64,000 bases of DNA, taken from Athripsodes cinereus. Lineage: Eukaryota; Arthropoda; Insecta; Trichoptera; Leptoceridae. Below the pieces are notes generated by a model. It searched no databases, had not been told where the DNA came from, and worked only from the letters and a program-made list of their open reading frames with translations. This document shows, in pieces, positions 20,882 to 32,835 of this stretch. The position numbers were made by a program, and so were the translations under genes. Within the stretch, counting starts at the first letter, position 1. Each line of letters begins with the position of its first letter. The stretch is from positions 22,215,384 to 22,279,383 of the forward strand of contig OX388317.1 of assembly GCA_947579605.1 (NCBI GenBank). The letters are read 5' to 3'.

Positions 20882-21000
20882 ATTTATTTATTTATTACAA
20901 TATACGGCGTGAGCCTTTTACATATATAAAATATAATTATAGAAAATACATGACAGACAGTACATTCAAACAAGACAAGGAGTAACTATGAAAAAAGGAC
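20882..21000 (-). repeat. LINE 3' end, family D
   Basis: Tail (AAAT)n on the minus strand preceded by 'AAAAGGCTCACGCCGTATA'. It shares 'CATTCAAACAAGACAAGGAG' with the family D copy at 38268-38400. Confidence 0.55.
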
Positions 21001-21180
21001 AATACATAATAAAAAAAAACAGTATGATAAATATAATACATATAAACCATTCAATAAAACTTGTTAAAAATTAATTTAAGACATATCAACAAGAAGAAAT
21101 TAACATAAAATAGAAATAATGTAATAAAACACAATAAGCAGGTATAGTCAATGTAAATATAATATGATAATTAATTTATA

Positions 21181-21360
21181 TTTTTTTTTTAGAAAAGATA
21201 TATCTGGGTTTTGTTACAAACCCAAATACAACCTTATACACCTTTCACAGTAAGCTAAAAGCTTGTGTCGTGAAAGGGGAATTTGCCGGCACCTGGGATC
21301 GAACCGCAGACCCCTTGTTCACAAGGCCGAAACTCTACCCCCAGGCTACCGACGAACTCG
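21181..21360 (-). mobile_element. tRNA-derived SINE B
   Basis: Full-length minus-strand copy: T-run at left (poly-A tail inverted), complement of 'CCCAGATATATC', 'GACACAAGCTTTTAGC', B-box-like GGTTCGATCCC, and the tRNA-like head with 'GGTAGAGT'. Confidence 0.8.
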
Positions 21361-21832
21361 AATATAAAAGGTAGAGATAAATTTCATATGAGTAATTCAA
21401 TAATTTAAAATAATACATTTAGTAAAAACCGTTCATAAATATTAATAAATAATATATAAAACATAGAGTAAAAAATATAATTTTCAATAAATTATACAGA
21501 TACACAATTCTATTATTCTATTATTTATTTCCTTTTTCATAACTTTTACTACTACAAATATTACATATAACACTATATTATCAAAGTTTTAGAATCTTTC
21601 AAAGTTATTTTATATATTCAATAAATTTCATTACCAACAAACGATGAATTCATGTTTAAAACATTAAAACTTTTAGCTTCCCTCTATAGATTCAAAATAT
21701 ATTGAGAAGTATTATCATTATCGATAGCTTTGTATTTATTATGTATGTTCCACGTAGTATACAATGTTCCAACTATTTGAGAAATATTAAATTTAATGGT
21801 TTTATGTATTTAGTAAATTGGAAATAAATAAG
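21361..21832. other. No gene seen
   Basis: Very AT-rich, nothing recognised. Confidence 0.5.
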
Positions 21833-22130
21833 TTAAGATGGTTTGAACACGTGGAAAGAATGAATGAGGACAGAATGACCTAGAAGATATATTTGACTGA
21901 GAGGAATGGCGCTCGAAGACGTGGACGTCCGATGATCAAATGGCAAGATCATTTAAATCAAATCCTATAGGACGGTCAAGTGTTTAGCACATTGAACAGG
22001 AGAGCATGCATGAGGAATTGTAAGACAGTGACAGAAGCGAAAGATGTATGCAAGGATAGAAGGAAGTGGCAGTCGATCCTTTCTGTTTACCCCGCAAGGA
22101 AAGCGGCGTGATGGTATTCATGTATGTATG
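21833..22130 (+). pseudogene. RTE-like LINE C-terminal fragment with 3' end
   Basis: Reads 'RWFEHVERMNEDRMT', 'RRRGRPMIKWQDHL', 'NRRACMRNC' and 'DRRKWQSIL', a typical RTE/LINE C-terminus, to a stop at about 22109-22111. Two in-frame stops (after RMT and after NQIL) disable it. The 3' end 'GCGGCGTGATGGTAT' followed by CATGTATGTATG resembles the end of repeat A, linking the SINE-like repeat to this LINE family. Confidence 0.75.
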
Positions 22131-22211
22131 AAATAAATTTCAACTGATTTTTCCAACTATATGCCAGGTTAGAACGAAATTTTCCACGATTACAAGAATT
22201 AAGTATCAAAT

Positions 22212-22480
22212 TATTTATTATTATTATTTGGATGATTTGTAAAGCGCCGTTTTGTGAAAAAAAATCCACCTCAAGGGCGCTCTTTGCTAACTAAGGTTGT
22301 GCTTGGATTATTCCGTGAGATTTCTTGAATAGATAAGTCTTCAGTTGGTTCTTGAAACGAGATATGTCCTGCGTTTCTCTGATCATTTGTGGAAGCCTGT
22401 TCCAGACTACAGGTGCCGATATTGCAAAAGCACGCTCCACGTACACTGGTTTCGATACAGTACTGGTCACCTCCAATTTA
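22212..22480 (-). pseudogene. CR1-like LINE C-terminus and 3' untranslated region
   Basis: The minus strand encodes 'RAFAISAPVVWNRLPQMIR' and 'FKNQLKTYLFKK', the classic last block of CR1/L2/Jockey-like reverse transcriptases, to a stop near 22291. The 3' UTR has a hairpin with arms AGCGCC (22243-22248) and GGCGCT (22276-22281), and ends in (AAT)n. The same 3' hairpin recurs at 31365, 44730, 49000 and 55075. 5'-truncated. Confidence 0.75.
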
Positions 22481-22741
22481 GTTGTAATATCCTTTAAATA
22501 TTTTAACTTTCTTTACGAGTTTTCTAGCTTATTCCTGCCCATCTATTTTCTAGCAAAAACGCAAATGTTCCCAGGAAATTCCACGTATTTTTTTACAACA
22601 TTCCACCCAATCACAGAGTAATTAGCTCAAATTTTATTTGTTTCATATAAGCCTCGTATTCGTATTCAAATATATCTTTCAGTCCTTTCAATTTATTCAC
22701 GTTTACCTTTACTGAATATTTGGCTTTTTAACAGAGAAATA

Positions 22742-23090
22742 GGTCTCGCATCAATTCCTGACTGTGAGTGTGGTACAGATTATGAGACTCTCGACCAAGT
22801 CTTTTTCGCGTGCCCACTTCGGGACCGCGGTGATTTGTATTTCTCCCTTCAGTATGTAGAATACCCACTTAAAATCAGCTATCTGCTTGGTTTAGAGGAT
22901 GATAAGGTGCATGGAATGTTGTTTGATTTTGTTCTGAAAAATTTCATTGTACTTTGATGAATTGATCACATTTGCTTATTATTGAACTAATTAATTTAAT
23001 CTTTAGTTATAGGCTGAAACAATAAATTCATGATTGTAAATGGCAGAAATCATCCAAACAAGGATGCATCGCCAATATTCCAAAAAAAAA
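22742..23090 (+). pseudogene. 5'-truncated I/Jockey-superfamily LINE tail
   Basis: Encodes 'IPDCECGTDYETLDQVFFAC', 'PLRDRGDLYF' and '...NFIVL' with stop at 22955-22957. It matches in layout the C-terminus of the full-length element at 40200-43919 (CECG...ETLDHVF.ACP.RD). The 3' UTR has 'AAATCATCC...GGATGC' like the full element and an A-run. It is clearly divergent from that copy, so a separate family or an old member. Confidence 0.75.
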
Positions 23091-24035
23091 CAGAGAAATA
23101 TTGAAGAAAGTTATACATAGACTTGATAGTAAACGTAGAACGTAGTACAAATTTTCTCAGAAACTACATTATAAGTTTCAAAATGAGAAAAAGTAATTAT
23201 ATTATGATGTTTCACTTCATGTTATTAAGAGGGTTATAGCCTTGTAGAGGACATCCTATGTACCTGAGAGGCCATCAAACAATCTTTACAAAAATATGAA
23301 TATGCTTCAAGTCTGCAACGCAAAAATATTATGTGCTTTTATGAACATAATATAAACAAACTGTGGTGATTGTTGTAAAAATCTGTACCTACTTCTAATA
23401 TATGCATTTACTGCGAATTATTTGAGGGATTTAATAATATGAACGTATTTTTTTTGAACCAACACTAAAACTAATCGGTATGAAATAATATTGGTCGCAA
23501 AATTTGATTGGTCGCATAACCAATTTTTCTTATGAATTAATAGTCTATATTAGAGTTGAATTTTGTAGGAAAAATTGTAACGAAGAGTAGGATCTAATCT
23601 TGTATTATATATTTCGAATAAATTGTCATCTTTTTCTATTTTTATCGTTCCTTAAATTATTATAATTTTTATTTTACATGGCTAAGTGGGTTCTTAAGAT
23701 TGCTACCGATTTAATCATTTTACAATTACTCCACTTAACAACATAATGGATATGCAAAAGCTAATGAATTGAAAATAAAAACCACATCGTAATATTTTTA
23801 CTACGAATTATTATGTACTCGTAAGTATAAGTAGCAACCTTAAATATGATGAAGTTGTAATTTCAAGAGAGTTTTATCAAAAAGAGCCTTTTATGGAAAC
23901 TCTTAGCGTCTGTTGCTTCAAGGATAAGTGTTTGAGTTAGGCGTCTACTCTTAAGAGAATCATTTACTTTAAGTACGATCTAAGCAGACTCTTAATACCT
24001 TCATATATTTAGAAAACGTTTCCTTATTTGTCTAA
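23091..24035. other. No gene; weak repeat G copy near 23460-23600
   Basis: 'TTGATTGGTCGCATAACC' and flanking bases resemble 47800-47890 ('TTCATTGGACGCATCACC'), suggesting an old dispersed repeat or MITE. No coding. Confidence 0.35.
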
Positions 24036-24039
24036 ATTT

Positions 24040-24240
24040 TACGCTTAAAAATCGTAAAGCATCCTGCGAAAAATGATCTCCCACTCTTTTTCGTAGTTTT
24101 TGAGTATATTGCAAAAGACAGGTGTTCGTAAAAAGAATATTTTATATCTTAAATTCAGCGATGAGTTTTGGCATCCTTCATGATTGTCATATTTTATTGT
24201 AGGCACAGAGAGGACGGCTTTCATGTTATGACGTAGCGTC
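24040..24240 (+). repeat. Repeat A copy
   Basis: 'ATCTCCCACTCTTTTTCG', 'AGACAGGTGTTCG', 'AATTCAGCGATGAG' and 'GCACAGAGAGGACGGC' in family order. The 3' terminus is missing. Confidence 0.65.
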
Positions 24241-25855
24241 ATTTGAATACCTATATGTATTGAATGTACCAAAATAAAATGAATTTATTGTTCAATTACA
24301 ATATTTAAATTTTTAAATTAAGCACCATATATTTTTTATTTTATAATTTTATTTCAATAAAATATACCAATGCCAGCTTGACAGTTGTTTAACCTCATTG
24401 TTGGACAGTGGATAATATTACTAAAATTTATTACAAAGGTAAGGAAATCAATACCTACAAAAAATTAACTATTGGCGCATCTTATAAAAGTTGTCTAGTA
24501 ATTATTATTATTATTATTAAAACACCACTCAATAAATCTAAGCACATTTAATAAGATTTAGAGAAATTAAGCAAAACAAAAACAATTTTTAAATTTAAGC
24601 ATTGAAACATCATCACCACATTAATTTTAGATCGAAAACACGGCCACTATCCAATCAGAGCCACCCGCACAATGTCATACAATATAATATACTTAACAGC
24701 TAGCCAATAGCTATTAAACTAAGTTGGCCTATAACTTAGCATAGGTGTTCACGAAATTTATTTTCACTGTAAGCACCTTGTTTCTCTAAACTTTCACAGG
24801 ACTTTTAAAAAGACAATATATAATATATATTTCGTATGAATACTTGATCTAGGATGCCAAACATATAATACATAAAGTGCTGTGTAGGATAAATGGAGTT
24901 ATAATCCTACTTTTGTATGACACAAAGGCAAGCCGTAATAATAAAGCATTATTATATTATATGATTATTCTACCAAATAATCAGATGAGAAAGCAGGAAC
25001 AGAAAATGTAATTAACATAAAATTATCTCAGTATACAAATCGTAATTATTATTTTAATAAAAGATGCGGCATCAAAACAGATGGTACAAGTAAAAAGCGC
25101 GAGTACTAATACAAAATGAATTTTGTTCACATCGTATGCTAGGAACAGATTCTTGTATGTACCTACATGGGATTAATTAATTATTTTTTTATAGGACGGG
25201 ATGTGTTCGCATTGCAATCTATTGTTATCTTTCTCTTTTCCTCTCTGGTCCTGTCCAGCTGAACCAAGCGCTCTACTCCCATATTAGAGAGAAACAAAAG
25301 AAGTTTGTACGAGAAAAAAAGCTTTGCATTATCTCTTTTTCAATGAACAATGAAATGAATTATCTTTTTTTCGCCTACAAAACTCCCTTGAGTAAGAAAC
25401 AGGAAAGGTGTTACGACGCTTGCGAATCGACGTAGGTTGGTTTTATTCACTTTTTCTCACCAACCTCACCATCCATTATTTTTAACCATTGTTATGTTTG
25501 ACATCAGCTGTTGAACATATTCCTAATAAAAAGAGTTCGTACAATATGTTGGTTGTGCTGGTGAGATGTCTATTAAGTGATATTCTCAATATCTTCACTC
25601 ACGCAGCTGAAAAAAATTCAGTTAAATACGAAACCTAGTATAACATTTATGTGTATTGTCCATGTCTTACACTACCATTTATATTACTCACTTCATAAAT
25701 AATTAATATGAAAGTTAATAAATCTTTGGGAGCGCTCATAATGAGGACACACCATTTCTATAGTAGATATACAACAGTACACTATACACAGTACTTGTGC
25801 CAGTACTAGAATAATGATAGTAGAAGTATTGTAAATATGTAATAGTGGGATGAGG
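24241..25855. other. No gene seen
   Basis: AT-rich, non-coding. Confidence 0.5.
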
Positions 25856-25859
25856 CACT

Positions 25860-26272
25860 TAACCAAGGCTCAGGAGCGGAAGATACTAAGCTTTGAAAAC
25901 GGGTGTCTTAGAAGGATTTTGGATGTCAAATGGTATGAACATGTTACAAATGATGCTGTGCGCCGGCGCACCCAGCAGAGACCTGTAATCTCCGTAATAC
26001 AGGAGAGATGATGGTCCTGGCTGGGACATGTTTTGAGAATGCCTAATGATAGTTGGCCGAAAAGAGCACTGTTTTTCCGTCCGCAGGGGTTCCGTCGGCC
26101 CGGGCGTCCCTCTTTCACAATACACCGTTCCTATGACAACGATATCAGAGCGCAAGGAATGTCGTGGAAAGAGGTGACGCAATTTGCACAGAGACGCTCT
26201 GAATGGAGGAGGCTGGTTTCTGCCCTGTGCTCCCGAGAGGAGCGTTGAGGGCGATGATGATGATGATGATGG
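25860..26272 (+). pseudogene. RTE-like LINE C-terminal fragment, (GAT)n tail
   Basis: Reads 'CLRRILDVKWYEHVTNDAV', 'WSWLGHVLRMPNDSWPKRAL', 'GFRRPGRPSF', 'GMSWKEVTQFAQRRSEWRRL' and 'ALCSREER' with stop. One in-frame TGA (near 26008) breaks it. The tail is (GAT)n. The last ~120 bp is nearly identical to 27364-27483, so the family moved comparatively recently. Confidence 0.75.
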
Positions 26273-26334
26273 GATGAGTAGGACTTACTCAACACAACAC
26301 ACCAATAAAACTAACATTGTTCGATATTATCCAT

Positions 26335-26420
26335 CAATCGCATCACGGCATCTCACACAAGTCGAGTAACCAGCGAACTAACTGCTTCTAATAATAAACA
26401 TGTAAGATGTCCCCCTCGAG
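26335..26420 (-). repeat. Repeat A 3' fragment
   Basis: 'CGCATCACGGCATCTCACAC' and 'AATAAACATGTAAGATGTCC' match the 3' third of the family, in minus orientation. Confidence 0.5.
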
Positions 26421-26574
26421 CAAACAAAAGATATGTCATTCAAGATAAGTGCTATACCTTCTCGCTAAACTTAAGTTATTAATGTGTATCAGCCATTGCG
26501 ATCCCAGAATGTCAGAATATCAACCTTAATTTTATAGTTAAAAGTATTTTAAATATATCAAAGATGCCTTATAA

Positions 26575-26740
26575 TAAGATGGAGCGACCAAATTAAGGAG
26601 GCCACACAGAGCTCACTTCATGGGGCCTTACACATGGCAGAGGATCGCTCAACATGGAGACAGATGGTCTACAGAACGAGGCATGATGGTCACGATTCTC
26701 AGGATTGAGGGACCGACAGAAATGATGATGATGCCTTATA
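26575..26740 (+). pseudogene. LINE C-terminal fragment, distinct family
   Basis: Reads 'DQIKEATQSSLHGALHMAED', 'RSTWRQMVYRTRHDGHDSQD', stop, then an ATG-repeat tail. It is of the 'A.DR..WR.MV.R....GHD.Q' type C-terminus. 5'-truncated. Confidence 0.6.
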
Positions 26741-26794
26741 TAATTTGATTTATAAAAATGACTGTTAAATTTTTTTGAAAAAGTTCTCTTACTG

Positions 26795-26925
26795 TCCGAA
26801 ATGTCGACAAACGTGCACAAAAACGTTAAGAGTTTTTGAATATATTGTGAAAATATGAAGAGTTTTTTTTTTCATATATTTTAAATAAATTTTCACAGTG
26901 TGAACACAAGTACTCTTCAACAAGT
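26795..26925 (+). mobile_element. Penelope-like 3' end, decayed
   Basis: Plus-strand blocks 'AAAAACGTTAAGAGTTTTTG' and 'TTTTCACAGTGTGAACACAA' match those at 38049-38165 (minus). The upstream hammerhead position ('CCGAAATGTCGAC') no longer keeps the core. Confidence 0.4.
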
Positions 26926-27363
26926 TTCAAAGATATTTTATTTACAACTATACTGTATTCTAGAATAATTTCACAAATATTATTATTAGCACAAATTTAC
27001 TTGTAAATTTACAAACAACCCATCTCACAAACCTTTGTTTTGTACAGTGCCTAACAGGAGAAGCAAACTCACTCTCAGACACAAGTGTTTATCCTTCTTA
27101 ACATTATTTACATGCTTACGCACATAATTATAGCTGTACGTTATAATAATAATAGTAACATTGTTATTGATGAAACGGATAATAAATTCTACGAATAACC
27201 GGATCCGGATAACTGAATATTTGACCCCTGCTGTTGTGAGTTATTAAGTTAAGAGTGAGAATCTTTGGTGGTATTTTTCCTTATTTGAGTGACATATTAG
27301 GTTTTTATGATAACTGCATTTCAATTATGAGTTGAGAGATAATTAAACGTTGGTTGAGAGATA

Positions 27364-27483
27364 GAGATCAGAGCGCAAGGAATGTCGTGGTAAGAGGTGA
27401 CGCAATTGGCACAGAGACGCTCTGAATGGAGGAGGCTGGTTTCTGCCCTGTGCTCCCGAGAGGAGCGTTGAGGGCGATGATGA
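27364..27483 (+). mobile_element. RTE-like LINE fragment, 120 bp, with target duplication
   Basis: Near-identical to the 3' end of 26140-26260 and flanked by TGAGAGATA at 27355-27363 and 27484-27492. Encodes only the last residues (EWRRLVSALCSREER). Confidence 0.8.
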
Positions 27484-27722
27484 TGAGAGATATAATATCT
27501 ATGCAGTGTTAACTCGCTCATTGTGTACCGAGCTATTCTCAACAATTATTACAATGTGAACAAATCACTACTCGATATCCGCTACTGTTGGAAAATTATT
27601 TAGTTAGAATTAATAAATTATTTGTTTAGAATGAGTTACCTTCGGTGGTATTTTTGCCTTATCTCTATATGTCCAAAACATCGTAACTTTTTACTCACAT
27701 TTTATAGATAACACTTATCTCG

Positions 27723-27785
27723 CTCTTTAAATATCATCAATTCTTTAAATATCATAAATTCATTCTTTAAATATCATAAATTCTC
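27723..27785 (+). repeat. Short tandem repeat
   Basis: 'TTCTTTAAATATCATAAA' (with minor changes) occurs three times in a row. Confidence 0.75.
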
Positions 27786-28219
27786 ACTCCACAAACTAGT
27801 ATTCGGCCGAATAATAAATCTTGTCCAAACAAGTCCCGATACCGGATGATTGACGGATATTCATTTCGTCTCTAATCATCATCTAATTAGCCACAAAGTT
27901 ACCTTTGGAGGCTTTTGAATCATCCACTAAAATGTAAGAACCTTCTTCACCCATCATTTTGTTTGTAAATAAACTTATGTACGTACAAACAATATAAAGC
28001 GAAGAGCTGACTTGAAGAAGAGTTCGTGTTTACGCATATATTCGTAATACGAGTTTTCTAATATATATATTATAATACATAAATATCAGCAGCAATATTT
28101 GGTCAAAAATAGCACAGTATTATCTGTTCATTGTATTTGAATCAGCAAAATCATGCAAAAGTTATCAAACATGATCAAGTTACTTTTATATTAAGCGCTT
28201 TACTGTGATAATATTGCCT

Positions 28220-28440
28220 CTAGGGTGCTTTGGAATATATTATTTCGACTGTCTGGGAGTAGATCCCCCAACGTCGGCTATCACCCTGGCATAGGCTTCT
28301 CTGTTCTATGCTAGCCAGAAAAGCTATTCCATCCTCTGGATTCCGGTCCACTCTCTGATGTTTTTTACTCAGGACATCTCCCCCCCTCCCACACCGCGAC
28401 TACCCTCAATTTTTCTCTTCAAGATGAGTTTAAGTAAATC
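28220..28440 (-). pseudogene. LINE C-terminal fragment
   Basis: On the minus strand: 'LKLILKRKIEGSRGVG', 'NIREWTG' and 'NREAYARVIADV', the L..G.IEGKRS.GR...W..NIR.WTG type C-terminus with several stops. A sister tail with 'AFIRVIANVGG' is at 32640-32712. Confidence 0.55.
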
Positions 28441-29296
28441 ATACATTACATAACAAAAAATCACAAATTTTACATTCAAAATATTTACAATAACAAGAAC
28501 GTTACAATAATTCATCCACTTATTCATTTCATTTCTCCTGCACATCATCAGTTACGATTCTCTATATAGCTCATACAATACACACAACACAAGTAACATT
28601 AACTATAAATTCCACAAAATACGATCTATTGTTTACACGGTTGGAGACTATGAAAGAGGACAGAATACCGCTAGGCCGCTCTAGTGGAGACTGAAGTCAA
28701 ACAAATGTTGTGATATGCTTGATTTGGAAAGGTCCTGGAACATGCAAGGATCTCCAAAAAAGCACCTATGAGTTATTTATTATAAAATCAGTATAAAATT
28801 ACGTAAAAGACAGCTCTAAACAAGTCTGAACTTATTGGTAAGGTTGTATTTTAATTTTGCCTTTTCAGTTATAGCTAAAATGAACATGTAGATTTCTATA
28901 TGACAGGATAAAATATACGTTCTATTTCGGGAACTTACGTTCTTATAAAATATACGTTCTAACGGTCGACACACAAAAAGAACAGTCCTAAAAGTACAGG
29001 AAGTTGTTCATGAATAATAATACCTAATATTTTATTCGTCTCATAAAAAACAATATTAATTTATTTGTTTCAGGTATAAAGTTTGAAAGCAAATCCTGTT
29101 TAAGTCATTTGACGTGGATATAATAATGTATTAAGAGTAGTACCCATGTACTGAATCTACAAACAAAAAGGTGCCTTCCTGACAATGGTAATGAAATTAA
29201 AATAATCGTAAATAACATAAAAGAAGAGAATAATATCAAAATAATGTATGTAATACTAGGCTCATTAACACTACGAAACAAATATCAAATACCAGT
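28441..29296. other. No gene seen
   Basis: AT-rich. 'AAAATATACGTTCT' is repeated near 28910 and 28947. Confidence 0.5.
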
Positions 29297-29465
29297 CGCA
29301 TGAATTATTCTAACGCGCCATGTTTGGTAAACGTTTGACACTATTTAGGCGCATGAATTTTTCTAACGCGCTATCTTTGGTAAACGTTTGACCGGTTTGA
29401 CATTATTTACGCGCATGAATTTTTCTAACGCGCCATGTTTGGTAAACGTTTGACACTATTTAGGA
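29297..29465 (+). repeat. Three-unit minisatellite
   Basis: Units start at 29297, 29350 and 29412. Each holds 'CGCATGAATTTTTCTAACGC' (one or two changes) and 'TTTGGTAAACGTTTGAC'. Unit length is 53-62 bp; the middle unit has an extra 'CCGGTTTGAC'. Confidence 0.9.
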
Positions 29466-30237
29466 TAATTATTATGATTTTGCGGGTTTCAAATTCCTAT
29501 TGGAACTATACTTTTTTCATGTCTGTGCGCTTTTATAGTATGCAACATGAAATAATTTTGTATAAAATATCAGCTATTGTAGTAAATGCGATCTTTTTTA
29601 CCTGTTTCTATGATACGTATGAAATGAAAGTTTTAAATAAAACAAAAGAAATAAAGCACCCTGAATCTACCTTAATACAAAAGCATCTGTCATCATTTTA
29701 GTTTTTCATTTAAGGCAATGTCAAAAACATAAGATTAATTTCACCTTTTTATGGATTACATAGTACAAAGTATTCCATAAATAAATTCAATTGAATTTGA
29801 GCTCCATTTAAAAAACTGTTAAAATTTATCCGATTGGTATCTGGCGCAAGTTGCGCAGTGTGAAAAGAGCTTAGTTATAATTATTAATATAACAATATAT
29901 TTAATGTAGGTATACCTTTACATTGTATGGTTGGATTCAGGATGTGGGATGGAGAACCGGAATATACCTTACGGGGGAAATTTCATTTTCATAACTGCTA
30001 CAAACATAAGTCTTGCGCTTACCTTATAAAATAAACTCACTACCATAATTTACACTAAACCACACATCCTCAGACCTTTTCTTTGTTTCAATTTAAAAGT
30101 CTTTAATGTTGATAATTTCGTGTGTAATACATAGATCTCCGAAGTCTCTTTTCTCTTTGACTCTCGGTGTCGATATTTTTTGGCCATCTTCAATTTATTT
30201 CGGCAAATGACTCCATCATTCTACTAGAATACATTCT
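29466..30237. other. No gene seen
   Basis: An 88-codon frame at 29435-29701 overlaps the last minisatellite unit and shows no domain. Otherwise non-coding. Confidence 0.45.
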
Positions 30238-30711
30238 GTGTCGAGCTATATGCTCAACATGAGATATCTTACAGACTTCTCCAACGATATTTTTCTTCCC
30301 TTTTTTTCCATTTCTTCACGGGGAATGAGAATGTTAAGACTAAGAATGAGCTTCTTGTCCCTTGACCATTTTTCTATACAGCTTATCACTGGACATGGCC
30401 AGCTGAGAGGTAAGCTTTTTGAGCTAGCTTTAAGTGATAATCCATGATGCCCATGTGAGACAGGAGCTCAATATGCGGAACATATCATTTGAGAATGTCC
30501 TTTGATGATGGATGCAAGAGAGGAAATGATTCTGGGTATGACTGTTGACATTCCTCGACCCATCTGGTTTGGGGAAGTATTTTTAAATGCCACAAACGCT
30601 TCACACTTCAAGGCATTCGTAGATGTGTGGGTTTCAAGATGGGATCTGCTACGTCAGCCGGGTTCCCCGCCCCCTGACGTGGTTAGGTCGGAGATGCGAA
30701 CACTGGCATAG
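30238..30711 (+). pseudogene. R1/I-like LINE ORF2 C-terminus
   Basis: Reads 'LITGHGQLRGKLFELAL', then after a stop 'CPCETGAQYAEHII', a second stop, 'ECPLMMDAREEM' and a tail to the stop at 30709-30711. The LTGHG...C.C......H....CP.....R zinc region is characteristic of R1/I-type LINEs. Two in-frame stops disable it. No 5' domains. Confidence 0.7.
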
Positions 30712-31360
30712 TGATACTAATAGATTAGAGAGGGTTAAAAGGTTAATAGATTGTCACCTAAACGAATAAATAGGAGTCCTTGGACTGCTGAAATATCCAT
30801 GAAATACAGTTATTTCAACATTTTTCTTTATTTACGGAACAGTTGGGGTTTTATAATGTTGGAGAAGATTTTGTTAGAGAGAGCCTTTCTAGTAAATTTT
30901 GAGCACTCTCTTGAAAAAAAAATGTCTCGTGGAGTTCGGGTGATATAGCAGCTCTGATCTTGAAACATCCAGAGAAAGGTGATGGGATATTGTTGTCCAT
31001 TGTAGGCTTTTGCTGGTCAAATACATCCATGTTTTTTTTCTAGGAAGAGTAAAATATGCAAATAATACATTATTTCAAGGAAGTCTAAAGTAAAGTTCTT
31101 CAGTGTACATCCTGTCTGTGTTGCCGCTCTGAAGAATACTCAACTTGTATGATACAAATTCCAGGAATCCTCTTGAAATTATATTATGTTATATAATATC
31201 ACGTAAACGCTAAAATAAAAACGTACAATTCAAATTATGTTGCATCACAAAGAAAACACTCCACCTTCTAAGTTTGAAATTTTAAACAACCTTGTTAACA
31301 ATTCTAAATTTAAATCATTTAACCATATTATTATGATGTTAATTATTATTCAGAAATATA
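30712..31360. other. No gene seen
   Basis: AT-rich, non-coding. Confidence 0.5.
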
Positions 31361-31364
31361 TAAA

Positions 31365-31430
31365 AATGGTCAATTTGTAAAACACCGTTTACTCAGAACA
31401 AGACCTCAAGGACGCCAAATTGTATGCCTT
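31365..31430 (-). repeat. CR1-like 3' end (hairpin family), decayed
   Basis: 'AATTTGTAAAACACCGTTT' and 'GACCTCAAGGACGCC' align with the 3' hairpin region at 22236-22281. Confidence 0.5.
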
Positions 31431-31854
31431 ATGTCCGAAGTTACCTTAAATAGTGTATCTTCGGCATCCGAGCAGATCTAGAGGCAGCTTTTTCCAGCAT
31501 AAATAAGATGAAAAAATATGTACGACGTTGTAAAATATGACTCAATTTAAATAAACTCACGTAAAATTGATCTGAATGTGGCTTGTTTCTATGCTACCGA
31601 AACGAATATCCTAGGGCACAAGAAAATAATAATTTCTAGTTATTGAGTCAATGTTAATTTTGTAGAACTCCATGTTTAAAACAAAAACCAATTGTGTTTT
31701 TTTTTTCATTTATAAGAATTTTTCATGCACTCATCATTATTTTTTTGTTGATTATGGATGGAAATATTGTAATTTCTTTGGTGTAAAATAAATATTATAT
31801 TCGTATTCAAAAAATATAGAAATACTTTACGTACCTCACTGTCTTGTAAGATGC

Positions 31855-32035
31855 CCTGATGGTATAGATAGATATAGCATATTCGAAATATAAACACGTG
31901 CTCATTGTGTTCTACTACGTCATATTTCATAAGTAGGGTGGCCAGCAGACCTACTGCATTTTATGAACACACATGTTGTTTCCTACATGCCAATAAAAAT
32001 AAGACACTAACGATGGGTGACATAATATGAAAAGC
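31855..32035 (-). repeat. Repeat A copy, 3' half
   Basis: 'CATAAGTAGGGTGGCCAGCA', 'CCTACATGCCAATAAAAATA' and 'GACACTAACGATGGGTG' in family order. There is a 40-bp unrelated stretch near 31870-31920. Confidence 0.55.
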
Positions 32036-32639
32036 TATAAATAATAATATAAACTATAACAATAATAATATTTAAAGTAATAGACAATTTCACGGAGATT
32101 ATTATACCATCAATCGGTATGACAAGAATAGTGATCGTTTCGGCATATTATTTATATTATATCATAAAACTTACAGAAATCTTAATACAAAAGCAATAAC
32201 GTATGCAATAAAAGAGATTGACAGCATGCCGATGTGTGGGTAGGTACCTACATGTCAAGTGTATAGGGAGCGAGTAACACGAGATATTTTCATATTGTAG
32301 TTTTGAAAATGTATACGAAGGTACTTCATATTTATTTCAAAAGGTGTCTGAACATCAGAATGTCACTAGTTACATTGGACTGAGAAGGTTATCAACATGA
32401 AAATTTTACAAAGAGCCAACACTGAGAGAGAACAAATTGTTGTCCATGATTTAATAAAGAATGTCAACATATTTCGGATATATTTTATGCAACGACAAAT
32501 ACAATCTGCTGCATCTGATCGTAAAAGGTAAAAATAGATAGCTGATGGTGTGGAAAGATGACAAATGTTCTGAAATGGCAAATATTTATTAGAGAATATG
32601 GACAGAAATCTCGAGAGTGGAGGAATTGTGTCAACTAAC
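32036..32639. other. No gene seen
   Basis: AT-rich, non-coding. Confidence 0.5.
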
Positions 32640-32712
32640 ATCTACAGGGGGGCCTTCATCAGAGTGATAGCCAATGTTGGGGGTATCTGACACGCCACTC
32701 AAAAAAAAAGGT
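32640..32712 (+). pseudogene. LINE 3' tip
   Basis: Encodes 'AFIRVIANVGGI' then a stop and an A9 run. Same family as 28220-28440 on the other strand. Confidence 0.45.
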
Positions 32713-32835
32713 AACTTTAACAAGACGCTGAATACATTCAAAATACATGGTATTTTCTTATCGTTCAATTGATGATGTTAATACTTTAGGTATATACACC
32801 GCTATCCAAAGCAATAATAATCCGTCTTATTCGTT

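Larger units (their letters stand above)
27164..27880. mobile_element. Possible hAT-like MITE with RTE insert
   Basis: Left end 'ATTGATGAAACGGATAATA' and right end, inverted, 'TTAGAGACGAAATGAATATC' resemble each other, with 'ACCGGAT' words inside both ends. No clear 8-bp duplication. Related ends are at 33548 and 37515. The interior holds the RTE fragment 27364-27483. Confidence 0.35.

Noticed and set aside
22743..22957. Fragment as the 3' end of the same LINE copy as 38414-44035
   Set aside because: Layout matches but residues differ at many positions, so it is a separate, older or sister-family insertion.
27164..27880. Firm hAT assignment
   Set aside because: The ends resemble each other only over about a dozen bases and no 8-bp duplication is visible; kept as a low-confidence entry.
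29435..29701. 88-codon frame
   Set aside because: Starts in the minisatellite, no motif, composition as in the AT-rich surroundings.
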